Below are positions 29,175-37,770 of a stretch of 41,629 bases of DNA, one piece after another (position 1 is the stretch's first letter; each line of letters opens with the position of its first letter). Below the pieces are notes generated by a model. That model ran no database searches, was not told where the DNA came from, and saw only the letters and a list, made by a program, of their open reading frames with translations. The position numbers and the translations under genes were made by a program. Source of the DNA: Planctomicrobium piriforme (GTDB lineage Bacteria; Planctomycetota; Planctomycetia; Planctomycetales; Planctomycetaceae); NCBI GenBank assembly GCA_945860955.1, contig CAMATH010000076.1:1-41629 (forward strand). The letters are read 5' to 3'.

Positions 29175-32100
29175 CTACTTGCCGTCGAGTTTGTTGAAGT
29201 ACTCGTCGAGGCCGGCGCGGAATTCTTCCGGCAACACCGGGCCCGATTCTCCCGACGTCTGCTGAACGCCGCGATCCTCGCGCACTTCCTTCTCGTTGAA
29301 TCCACGCCCGATGAGGGCCAGGGCGGCGTCTTTCGTATCGCCACCACCCCCACCCCCGGGGGTCGATCCGCTACCACCACCGCCACCCGACTTGATCCGC
29401 CGGGTCGCCAGCAGCAACTCAATCGCCTCGGTCTCCGCCGCGATCGCCTGGGAACCCGTGTTCGGTTTCGCCAGGATGTTCTTCGCGTCGATCATCACCT
29501 CCGACACTTTCTGCATCAGCGCGAGTTCCTTGCCGAACAGAACTTCGGATTCAGGCAGATCGCGGATCCGGGCTTCCACCTTGTCGACCCGATCCCGAAG
29601 TTCGTCCTGCGTCTTCGAAAGCTGTCCCGCCTGGCTGGCATGCTCCTCGGCGGTGATCGCCTTACGTGCCTGCTCGGCGACACGGGTTTCCTCCCGCAGA
29701 TTCACTTCAGCTTCCAGAATTTGCAAAACTTCCAGGACGATCGACGGGGGCAGACTGCCGCGCGATTTGCAGCCCGGGCAATTCCCCCCCTTGCACGCGT
29801 CGACCAGATCCTCGGCCCAGCGGTCGAGATTGTCGGACCAGAATTCCGCCTGAGCCATCCCCAAGCCGTTTTCCTTCTTCAGCTCGTCACCGAGCGTCCG
29901 CAAGTTGCCGACAATGTCGACCTTTTTCATCTCTTCCAGAACGGACTTGAACTTCGAAAGACGACGGCGTTCGAAGTACGACTGCATGTCGTCCATGATC
30001 GTCGAGACATCCTGGCTGCTCTTCCCTTCCTGCCGAGCCATCTCGTCGAGAACCGTATTCGCCTTCTCGTCGGCGGGTCGTCCCTGTCGGCCAAACGCGC
30101 TGCTCACCTGGTCGCCGATCCGGCCGGCGATGTCGTACTGCAACCGCGAGGCGGCTTTCAGTCGCTTCACCAGCGTGCTGCCCTCCAGATTCGCCAGCAC
30201 GCGATTCAACTCTTCCGAGATCTTGTCGAACTCGGCGAGCAGGTCGCGCTGTTCCTCAACCGCTTCATCCAGCGTCTCATCAGCGGGAGGTTGCTTCCCG
30301 CCGGATTTCGACTTGCCACCACCGAGGGTGGTCGTAGCGAGACGCAACGTCGGATTGCTGGGCTTTTTGGGATCGCCCGGCTTCGCGTTGGGATCGTTGG
30401 GCTGCTGCTGACTCTCGCGATCGACAATCGACGGCACAGCCGGCTTGGGCTTCTGCGCTTCCTTGGTTCCCGGCGCACCCGGACCGCCACCTTGTGACTT
30501 GTCCTGTCCCGCTTTGGGGGCGGGCTTCGAGGGGGGCGTGTTCGACGCCATCTGCGCCTGGGCCGACTGCTTGAGCAGGTCAGCAACCGACGGCATCCGG
30601 TTCCCCGAAATGTCCTTCAAAATCCCGAGCATCTCGGCCCACTTCTCCAGGTGGCCGACACCCAGTTCCGGATTCCGCGCCGCCTGCTTCAGCAACTCTT
30701 CTCCCGCGTTCGCAAGCGCTCCCAGCCGACGGCCATTCGCCTTCTCGGCTGTCGCCTGAGCGTCAAGCCGACGCCGCGTTTCCGGCTGGTCGAGCTGTTC
30801 CGGAGTCATGTTCCGCAGCTCTTTGTTCGTCTCGTGCAGCGTCATCTCGCGATCGCGCACTTCCAGCGACTGCCGATGCCACTTGTGAAGTTGCTCGGTG
30901 ATCCAGATCGCGTGATCTTCCGGACTCAACACGTACAACGTGTAGGTCGGCGAATAGATCCGCTCGCGACCCGGGAGATAGTCTTCGACGAACAGCCGCA
31001 GTTGAATCAACTGCGGTTCGATTCCCAGCGACTTCGCCGAGAAGGTGCCCGCCAGCTCCAGCGACTCTTTGTCGGGCGAACCCGCTCCCAGAATCTTCTC
31101 TCCCTTGGCGGGCTTTTCAACCGTCTGATTCTCGGCTCCTGTCCACTCCATACCGACCCGCTTCACCCCAAAGTCGTCTTGCGCCCGCAGCTTGAAGTTG
31201 AGAGCTTCCGAATCAAGAACAATCTTCTGACGGGGAAGGTCTTCGCACGCCAGCGACGGGGCATCATCGTCCCGACCGGTGATCGAGATCACGAACGGTT
31301 CGCGACCCGCCAGGCCATGTTGATCCTGCCAGTCGAGCGACACGCGACGATTCTCGTCGACGGTATACGCCGAGCTGTGAATCAACGCCCCGGTCGGTTC
31401 GACCGACGCGCCATCAATCTTCGCCGACGCCAGCTCACGACTGACCGTCGCGTCGAATTCGACCTGGCTCCCCTTGACCAGCGCGAGCGACCCGCCCCGC
31501 AGATCCTTCTGGACCGGCTCGGGACGTTGCAGGTATTCGGGGAGCTTGACCGAGGCCTTCACCGAGGTCATCTCGGGCCGAACCATCGGCACCAGTTTCA
31601 CATACTGCGAATAGTCGCCAATCCGGACTCGCAGTTTGCCTTCGTCCAGTTGCGACGGCAAGTTGAACACATAGTCGGTTTCCCGCCGTTTCGCCTCAAC
31701 CGATGCCTGTTGCCCAAGCTGGGCCGTCCCCAGATCGGGTCGCGATTGCGTCTGGTCTTTGAGGGTCGCTGTCACCGTGAACGGCTCGCCGTGCGGCACG
31801 ACGATTTCCGGCTTCAGCGGATTGACCGCCGCGAAGGTGTATCGATCGACGTTGCTCCAGGGAGCAAGCAACCGCGCCCAGGCGTTGCCGGCGGCGGCGG
31901 GAAAGACCGCTGCCAGCGCGATCGCCCCGGCGGCGAACGTGGCGACGGCGATTCCCCAATGACGGTGTTTGGGGTTCGGGACGGCGGTCGCAAAGTCGCG
32001 TTTCCCCGCGTCTCCCGCGACCTGGTGGATCGCGGCCTCGCACAACGCCCGCGAGCGATGTTGCTCCAGGTCACTGTGGGTCAATTCAATAACACCCAGC

Positions 32101-32429
32101 AACTGGTCACCCAGCGAGGGGAACTTCCGGCTCAACAGTCGCGCGAGTTGCTCCGACCGGCGGTGACTCCACACCCAACGATGGAACGCCACGGGGAACA
32201 ACGCGCAGCCAATGAGCGAGCCGGCGAAGAGCGCGGTCCGCACCCAGCCTGGGGGATCGGAAAGACGGTCGACGACAAACATCGCCAGCCAGGCGGCCAG
32301 AATTCCGAAGACCGCGCCGCAACCGGCTTCGATCAGCTTGATCTTCCACACCTGCCGGCGGAAGTCGGCAAGCTGTCCCGTCAACGACTCAGGGAGTCGC
32401 AAACGGTCGTTCGGGGGGGCGACACTCAT
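29175..32429 (-). CDS. Large membrane-anchored coiled-coil protein (DUF4175-like)
   Basis: A 1084-residue protein from ATG 32429; GGAG lies about 8 bases before it, and the extra 24 residues of the longer frame are unlikely. Three membrane helices (about 33-54, 62-82, 158-180) are followed by a large extracytoplasmic part with beta-sandwich-like strands (200-480), then long charged helices with coiled-coil character (500-620 and 700-1000) and a Gly/Pro/Lys-rich linker near 640-720. A Cys cluster CKGGNCPGC stands in the helical region near residue 885. The C-terminus is Gly-rich (SGGGGGSGSTPGGGGGG). The architecture resembles DUF4175-type proteins encoded next to MoxR/BatA genes. Position in the operon and topology suggest a structural or sensing partner of the vWA proteins. 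Function not established. Confidence 0.75.
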   Translation of the reverse strand: MSVAPPNDRLRLPESLTGQLADFRRQVWKIKLIEAGCGAVFGILAAWLAMFVVDRLSDPPGWVRTALFAGSLIGCALFPVAFHRWVWSHRRSEQLARLLSRKFPSLGDQLLGVIELTHSDLEQHRSRALCEAAIHQVAGDAGKRDFATAVPNPKHRHWGIAVATFAAGAIALAAVFPAAAGNAWARLLAPWSNVDRYTFAAVNPLKPEIVVPHGEPFTVTATLKDQTQSRPDLGTAQLGQQASVEAKRRETDYVFNLPSQLDEGKLRVRIGDYSQYVKLVPMVRPEMTSVKASVKLPEYLQRPEPVQKDLRGGSLALVKGSQVEFDATVSRELASAKIDGASVEPTGALIHSSAYTVDENRRVSLDWQDQHGLAGREPFVISITGRDDDAPSLACEDLPRQKIVLDSEALNFKLRAQDDFGVKRVGMEWTGAENQTVEKPAKGEKILGAGSPDKESLELAGTFSAKSLGIEPQLIQLRLFVEDYLPGRERIYSPTYTLYVLSPEDHAIWITEQLHKWHRQSLEVRDREMTLHETNKELRNMTPEQLDQPETRRRLDAQATAEKANGRRLGALANAGEELLKQAARNPELGVGHLEKWAEMLGILKDISGNRMPSVADLLKQSAQAQMASNTPPSKPAPKAGQDKSQGGGPGAPGTKEAQKPKPAVPSIVDRESQQQPNDPNAKPGDPKKPSNPTLRLATTTLGGGKSKSGGKQPPADETLDEAVEEQRDLLAEFDKISEELNRVLANLEGSTLVKRLKAASRLQYDIAGRIGDQVSSAFGRQGRPADEKANTVLDEMARQEGKSSQDVSTIMDDMQSYFERRRLSKFKSVLEEMKKVDIVGNLRTLGDELKKENGLGMAQAEFWSDNLDRWAEDLVDACKGGNCPGCKSRGSLPPSIVLEVLQILEAEVNLREETRVAEQARKAITAEEHASQAGQLSKTQDELRDRVDKVEARIRDLPESEVLFGKELALMQKVSEVMIDAKNILAKPNTGSQAIAAETEAIELLLATRRIKSGGGGGSGSTPGGGGGGDTKDAALALIGRGFNEKEVREDRGVQQTSGESGPVLPEEFRAGLDEYFNKLDGK

Positions 32430-32497
32430 CGAAAATCTCCAAGGTTGCCGCAAGGGAAAAGGGGGCTGGGGTAGTTTATCAGGGAATTCTGATGGGA

Positions 32498-32553
32498 ACA
32501 CTCTTTTTTTGACGCACCTCTGTTGTTAGACGCCACAGAGGCTCAAAAAGTGT
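32498..32553 (-). promoter_or_regulatory. Long imperfect hairpin inside the MoxR gene run
   Basis: Arms at 32506-32523 and 32535-32549 pair as TTTTTGA/TCAAAAA and CCTCTGT/ACAGAGG, with a few unpaired bases between the blocks and an 11-base loop; ACAC/GTGT extends the foot. It lies in the 200-bp gap between the second vWA gene (stop 32631) and the coiled-coil gene (start 32429), the widest gap in the run. T and A arms pair with each other, so it lacks the free T-run of an intrinsic terminator; an mRNA processing or partial termination site is possible. Confidence 0.45.
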
Positions 32554-32630
32554 CAGGGTAGTCCGCTGTTTCTGGTCTGAATCTGGAACTTCATCCGGCG
32601 GTCGCCCGTCGAACAATCGGCTTTCGCCAC

Positions 32631-34838
32631 CTAGAACAACCCGACCACCTTCCTCAAAACCCAAAACAGCGTCAGCAACCCAATCACCACCCCCATGACG
32701 GCGGGGTGACTCCACAGTTGCAGACGGCGTTCCGAGGCGGGGGGTTCGGGAAGCTCGGCAAGGTATTGGACGATCTCATCCAGATCTTGGGGGGGAATCA
32801 CTTTGCCACGCGTTATGCGGGCGATCTCTTCCAGGACTTCCGGTCGGGCCGGCTTTCCAATCCGTTCGGTCGCGACCCCCTGCACATAGAACGACGCATC
32901 AAGTGACGTGCCGGTCTGTTTGCACGAGAGAACCACTTCATGCCGACCCGGCTCCTGCGGAGTGTACCGGCCGGTGAACAGGCCCCACTCTTCGCCACCC
33001 GAAGAGAGTCGGACGGTCTCGGTCTTTCCCGAGGGAGCGGTGATGCGGGCGGTGACGTCGCCATCCGACAGCGGCTCGCCCCCTTTCTCCATCACATTGG
33101 CGCTCAGAGAGAGCGACTGCCGAAGCTGTGGCTGGTCGGGTGAGTAGAACAGCCGCATGGTCTCCCCTTTGGCCATGTTCCGCTGATAGGCCATCCACCG
33201 CACTACCTGACCCCAGAACCGATAGTGGTACCGGTCTTCGACCCCTTTGCGCCAGCGCCAGGCTCCATCGGTTCCCATGAACAGAACCTTGCCCGCGCCA
33301 AACGTGCGGGTCACCAGCAACGGCAGTCGGCCGAATTCGTTCGACGCGTCTTTGTGAACGCACAACACTTCGGTTCCCGCCTTCGCCCGCGAGACGGGAG
33401 CGTACCATTGAAAACCGGGGAGTCCTTCCCAGACCTCGATGTTGTCGTCTTGGGTGTCGGCCAGTCGCGTCAACAGACTCCGCCGACCCAGTTCGGTCAG
33501 TTCAAAATGGCTCGGCGTCCGGGATCCCCAACCTTGAGGCTGCCCTTCGTCCATCACCACAGGGCACAATTCCCCCAGTTCGGTCTCCAGCAGCGAAAAC
33601 TGCCTCCCCTGCAAACCGGGCATAAAGACCAGTCCGCTCGCCTGCTGTTCGACCAGTCCTTTCAGCAGCCTGCATTGCTCGGGTGTCAACTGCCCGTCGT
33701 CGAGTCCGACGTCTCCCAAAAAGACCACGTCGAACTTGGAAAGCTCGTCGAGGCCGGCGGGGAACTGCTTGATGTAGTCTTTGTTGCCGCCCCCTACTTT
33801 TGACAAGCCCGGGTGGAACAGCAGGCACGACACCTCAACCCCCGGATCGCGCGACAGGGCATTGCGCAGATAACGGTATTCCCACCGCGGCACCGACTCG
33901 ACCACCAGCACCCGCAGTTTTTCTTCGCGGATGGAAATGGGAGCCGACAGGCTGTTGTTCTCGTCCAGCAGTTCGTCGGCCTGTTTGGGGATCGTCAACG
34001 TGACGGTCAAATCCCCAACCGCTTTGGGCTTCCAGGTCAACCAGTCGCTGGTCCGCCCCATCGCCGCCACGCGCACGTCTTTGGTTACCTCTTCCCCGTC
34101 GGACGATTTGAACACCACGGTCGTCATGTAATCGCGGGGGAGGGAACTTTCGATTGTGAATGGAATCCGGACCGACTTCCCCGCGATGCCGAACGTGGGG
34201 ACATCCAGATTCAACAGTTCCACATCGGGCAACCGTGTGCGACTGCCAACCGCGACGGCAAACACGGGTACCCCCGCCAGCCTCAGCCGGGCGGCCGCCT
34301 GCGACGGGGCCGTTCCTTCGTTCCAGTCTCCATCCGAAGCCATGACGACGCCGCGGACGTTCTTCCCCTGCTCCAGAACGGCGGCAAGAGGCGTGTGCAG
34401 GTCGGTTCCATGCCCGGGTTGCGACTCGGCGATCGGTTGAATCACCACGTCGAGTTTTTCGGACAGCGCCTTCCACGATTCGGGATCAGACAGTGCCGCG
34501 ATCGCCTCCCGGCGGGTCTGCATGCCCCCCCCCTCGGCACCCCCCGAGCCTTTCGTCGGGACATCGCGCGTCTGCATGCTGGGGGAGACGTCGGCGAGGA
34601 CAAACACCGTCGGCTTCTCTTTGGGTCGGAACTGCTCGATCCATTCGGGCTGATTGAACAGCAGCGCCACCAGACAGACCAGCGCGAACCGAAACGCTTC
34701 GAGCAGCCCGATGCTCTTGCGGAATCCGCTGTTGCGCCATGCCAGATAACACAACACCGCCGTCGCCAGGATGACGATCACTGACCCGATGAGCGAAATC
34801 GTTGTCCATTCCAGATTGGGACGCGCGAAGCTGTTCAT
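32631..34838 (-). CDS. vWA/BatA-like membrane protein with glutamine-amidotransferase-like middle domain
   Basis: A 735-residue membrane protein. Two N-terminal helices (about 13-34 and 47-62) precede a vWA-like domain with the MIDAS motif VLADVSPSM (Asp83, Ser85, Ser87) and a VVMASDGDWNEG strand. A beta-sandwich (about 205-310) follows, then a class-I-amidotransferase-like flavodoxin fold beginning VLVVESVPRWEYRYLRNAL. One helix near the C-terminus (VMGVVIGLLTLFWVLR) anchors the end. This layout is common for large BatA-neighbour proteins in planctomycetes. Its ATG overlaps the stop of the BatA gene (ATGA at 34835-34838). In MoxR systems such vWA proteins are the presumed metal-dependent binding partners of the ATPase or of substrates. 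Confidence 0.82.
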   Translation of the reverse strand: MNSFARPNLEWTTISLIGSVIVILATAVLCYLAWRNSGFRKSIGLLEAFRFALVCLVALLFNQPEWIEQFRPKEKPTVFVLADVSPSMQTRDVPTKGSGGAEGGGMQTRREAIAALSDPESWKALSEKLDVVIQPIAESQPGHGTDLHTPLAAVLEQGKNVRGVVMASDGDWNEGTAPSQAAARLRLAGVPVFAVAVGSRTRLPDVELLNLDVPTFGIAGKSVRIPFTIESSLPRDYMTTVVFKSSDGEEVTKDVRVAAMGRTSDWLTWKPKAVGDLTVTLTIPKQADELLDENNSLSAPISIREEKLRVLVVESVPRWEYRYLRNALSRDPGVEVSCLLFHPGLSKVGGGNKDYIKQFPAGLDELSKFDVVFLGDVGLDDGQLTPEQCRLLKGLVEQQASGLVFMPGLQGRQFSLLETELGELCPVVMDEGQPQGWGSRTPSHFELTELGRRSLLTRLADTQDDNIEVWEGLPGFQWYAPVSRAKAGTEVLCVHKDASNEFGRLPLLVTRTFGAGKVLFMGTDGAWRWRKGVEDRYHYRFWGQVVRWMAYQRNMAKGETMRLFYSPDQPQLRQSLSLSANVMEKGGEPLSDGDVTARITAPSGKTETVRLSSGGEEWGLFTGRYTPQEPGRHEVVLSCKQTGTSLDASFYVQGVATERIGKPARPEVLEEIARITRGKVIPPQDLDEIVQYLAELPEPPASERRLQLWSHPAVMGVVIGLLTLFWVLRKVVGLF

Positions 34839-36853
34839 CTCGGCACCCCCATCGGATTTCCGCCGGGCGCGGTCGCCGCCGGCTTCCGCGCCTGCGGCAG
34901 ACAGAGCGCCGCCTCACCGACCAGTGCAATCAACATCGCCCCCAGAAACATCCGCCAGATTTCCTGAACCAGCCCGGCGAGACTTCCCGCCTTGTCGGTC
35001 ACCCGCGAGAAATCCAAGCCCTCGAACAGCGTCGCCACACGCGTATCGGCCAGAACGGTCGCCTGATCCTCGCTGGTCGGACGGTTGAGGGCATACAACC
35101 GATCTCCGTTCGCGTAGACCCCGCGGTGATACACAGCGGCGGCAGACAACGCGTCTTCTCCCCCCGCCAATCGTTGCCACGTCGACGGATCCTCGATCCC
35201 TTCCCCCCCCGCGACCAACTGCTGCGTATTTCCCAACACACCAGCACCGGCGGCCAATGACCGCTGGATCATCACGTACAGCACCACACCATTGAGCGCC
35301 AGCGACGAATCCTGCGGCGAAGTGGTTGTCGCGAAAAAGTAGACCCCGCCGCGATTTGTGGCGACACGCGCCAACAGCGGTGCGCCCCCGTTCAAGGTCG
35401 CCAGCGGAATGTGTTCCCCTTCCAGCCCGCAATACCGGCGGATTTCGAGCTGCCCCACCGGAAGCGACTGACCCGACAAGGCATTCGACAAGAGGTCTTC
35501 ATCGGCCCGCCAGCTCTCGACCGGCCAAGTCTTCTCTTCGACCGACCAGTCTGTCCATTTCATTCCGAAAAGCTCCGCCGACGTTGGGTCGCGCGGCGGC
35601 AAAAAGACCACCTGTCCTCCCCGTTCGACAAAACGCTCGATGGCGGCGGCCGATTCTTTTTCGGGAAGCGGTGCCTGCCACACCAACAGTCCCAGCGAGT
35701 CCCATTCCAATCCCCCCAACTGATCGGGGGACAACACTTCGGCCTTGCACGAGACGCGCGGGTCGGGGGAAATCGCCGCCGCCAGTTCCAGCGGCTGGGC
35801 GGCCGCCGGATCGTCGACAACCACCGCCGTCCTGCGGGGGGCGGGATCGTCGAACACAAAGTACGCGTCGTTGTCGGCCGGGTTCGAGTCGGCGGGCAGC
35901 GACACCCGGCCCCAGCCGCGAACTTGCGACTTGTCGAGCGGAATGCGGTGATCCTTCAAGTCGAACTGCGCACCCGCCATTTCCACACTCAACTCCGACC
36001 GCGCCCCTTCAATTTCGAAAGAGACCGGTATCGTGGTGCGATCGTTCGGGCCTTGCGATTCCCCTTCGCGCGTGATTCGCAATGTCACCAGCAGTTCCGC
36101 CGACTCGCCCACCTTGCGACGTCGCACGTCGCTGACCCGAATCGCCAGGTTCGATTCCGCGGACTCGGGGTAAGCCAGCAGATGGAACCGCACTTTCTGG
36201 CCCAGACTGCGGAACGAATCCCGCAGGGCCGCCCAGCGTCCCCCCTCGGCATCCCAGTCGTTCGCGCGGAGGTCGGAACAGATCCAGATTTCCGTCCGCC
36301 CCGTCTGGTTCGTTTCAATGTACTCGCGGGCCTGTTCGAGCATTGCCGGCAGGTCGGCGGCCGAACTGACTGGCTCGGCGAGGGCCGGGTCGGCGAGCAT
36401 TTTTGGGCCATCCAACTCGCGCGGCTTGGGCGAAATCCCGTCGATGAGCATCCAGCGATTCGAGCCGAGCGTTCCCAGCGCGGCGGCAAGCTGCTGCCGG
36501 CCGGTGTCGAGTTTCGACAATCCCCCGGAAGCGCTCGTCTGCTGCATGCTGGGAGAACGGTCGAGCAGCACCAGCGTGGTGTCGGCTTTGCCCCCTCCCG
36601 CCCAACCCAGCCAGCCACTCGCCAGCGGACGGGCAACCGCGAGAATCAAACCCAGGATCGCCAGCACCCGGCACGCCATGATCAGCCACTGGCGGATGCG
36701 GGCGTAGCCGCGCGACATGCGGTTCGCCGCCAGCAGAAACATCATCGCCCCCCAGCGCATCGTCTGGTAGCGGCGCTGGTTGATCAGGTGGATGAGAATC
36801 GGAATCGCCGCCAGCGGTAACGCCAGCAGCAGCATCTGCTGTTGAAAGTTCAT
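34835..36853 (-). CDS. BatA-type vWA membrane protein
   Basis: The first 80 residues are the BatA N-terminal double-transmembrane domain: a helix at 7-24 followed by HLINQRR, which is nearly diagnostic, then a second helix at 58-76 ending in RPLASG. The vWA domain follows, with MIDAS LLDRSPSM (Asp98, Ser100, Ser102). The rest (to residue 672) includes a beta-sandwich and a flavodoxin-like domain, and a last helix near 640-655. BatA proteins pair with MoxR ATPases and are implicated in envelope stress tolerance or protein maturation in other bacteria. The ATG overlaps the stop of the DUF58 gene (36850-36853), and the stop overlaps the next vWA gene, so translation is coupled over three genes. 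Confidence 0.9.
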   Translation of the reverse strand: MNFQQQMLLLALPLAAIPILIHLINQRRYQTMRWGAMMFLLAANRMSRGYARIRQWLIMACRVLAILGLILAVARPLASGWLGWAGGGKADTTLVLLDRSPSMQQTSASGGLSKLDTGRQQLAAALGTLGSNRWMLIDGISPKPRELDGPKMLADPALAEPVSSAADLPAMLEQAREYIETNQTGRTEIWICSDLRANDWDAEGGRWAALRDSFRSLGQKVRFHLLAYPESAESNLAIRVSDVRRRKVGESAELLVTLRITREGESQGPNDRTTIPVSFEIEGARSELSVEMAGAQFDLKDHRIPLDKSQVRGWGRVSLPADSNPADNDAYFVFDDPAPRRTAVVVDDPAAAQPLELAAAISPDPRVSCKAEVLSPDQLGGLEWDSLGLLVWQAPLPEKESAAAIERFVERGGQVVFLPPRDPTSAELFGMKWTDWSVEEKTWPVESWRADEDLLSNALSGQSLPVGQLEIRRYCGLEGEHIPLATLNGGAPLLARVATNRGGVYFFATTTSPQDSSLALNGVVLYVMIQRSLAAGAGVLGNTQQLVAGGEGIEDPSTWQRLAGGEDALSAAAVYHRGVYANGDRLYALNRPTSEDQATVLADTRVATLFEGLDFSRVTDKAGSLAGLVQEIWRMFLGAMLIALVGEAALCLPQARKPAATAPGGNPMGVPR

Positions 36854-37761
36854 CGCGCCCCCTTCATACGGGTGCGGCGAACCAGGAACCGCATCAAGAC
36901 CTGCTCGTAATCTTCATTCAACCCCACCTTGTGGTAGTCGACACCCGATTCCAGCACGATCTGTTTGATCTGTTCGAGATAGACCCGGACCGCTTCCAGA
37001 TACCGGGCGGCGATCTCGGTGGGGTCGGCGAACAGCGGTGGTCCCCCTTCCATGTCGATGAACCGCATCGGCCGGCGAAAGTCGAACGCCAATTCCTGTG
37101 GATCGAGCAAATGGAACACCGCCACGTCATGCTTGCGAAACCGCAGGTGCTGGAAACAGCTCCGCAGCGATTCGGGGTCAACGAACAGGTCCGAGACAAT
37201 GATCATCAGTGCCCGCTGACGGATCGTCTCGGCGAGTTCATGCAGCACCGGGGCGAGTTGCGATTCGCCGTCGGGCTGGGCTTTTTCCAGCATGTCGAAA
37301 ACCGCCATCAAGTGGGCGGGGTTGCGCTTGGCGGGGATATTGGTGACAATTCCCTTGGCCGCGCACGACAGGCCGACCGCGTCCCCTTGCTGGAGAGCGA
37401 GATAACCCAGCGCCCCGGCGATTTTGCGGGCGTATTCGATTTTCGTCGTTCCGCCGGAACCGAAGCCCATCGAGCCGCTGGTGTCGATGACAAAACAGCA
37501 GCGGAGGTTGGTGTCGGCTTCGAATTCCTTGACGTAAAACCGGTCGCTCCGTCCGTAGGCCCGCCAGTCGAGACGCCGGAGGTCGTCGCCGGGGACATAT
37601 TTACGGTACTCGGCGAATTCGACACTCGAGCCGCGATGGGGGCTGGAGTGTCGACCCGACACCGTCCCCATCATCGGCTGTCGCGGGCAAAACGGAATGG
37701 CCGCCAGCCGCGACAGCACGCGGTGATCGAGAAAACTGCGGGAGCGATTGTCGGGGAACAT
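36850..37761 (-). CDS. DUF58 domain protein (vWA-like, MoxR partner)
   Basis: DUF58 proteins are almost always encoded after a moxR gene. The 303-residue product contains the DUF58 core SVEFAEYRKYVPGDDLRRLD followed by W-R-x-Y and FYVKEFEAD, then a vWA-like strand with an intact MIDAS motif VIDTSGSM (Asp93, Ser95, Ser97). It has no membrane helix, unlike many longer DUF58 proteins, so it is probably cytosolic and a direct contact of MoxR. The ATG lies 9 bases after the moxR stop, with no strong Shine-Dalgarno, and the stop overlaps the BatA start. Confidence 0.93.
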   Translation of the reverse strand: MFPDNRSRSFLDHRVLSRLAAIPFCPRQPMMGTVSGRHSSPHRGSSVEFAEYRKYVPGDDLRRLDWRAYGRSDRFYVKEFEADTNLRCCFVIDTSGSMGFGSGGTTKIEYARKIAGALGYLALQQGDAVGLSCAAKGIVTNIPAKRNPAHLMAVFDMLEKAQPDGESQLAPVLHELAETIRQRALMIIVSDLFVDPESLRSCFQHLRFRKHDVAVFHLLDPQELAFDFRRPMRFIDMEGGPPLFADPTEIAARYLEAVRVYLEQIKQIVLESGVDYHKVGLNEDYEQVLMRFLVRRTRMKGAR

Positions 37762-37770
37762 GCTGGTGAG

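Noticed and set aside
27205-29265. 686-codon open frame on the plus strand
   Set aside because: Antisense to the STN and helical protein genes; its translation is Arg/His-rich without motifs, and the minus-strand genes have signal peptides and recognisable domains. It is a shadow caused by GC-rich third positions.
30651-32474. 607-codon open frame on the plus strand
   Set aside because: Antisense to the large coiled-coil membrane protein; Arg/Gln/Leu-rich with no domain.
35411-36820. 469-codon open frame on the plus strand
   Set aside because: Antisense to the BatA gene, which has a diagnostic N-terminal domain.
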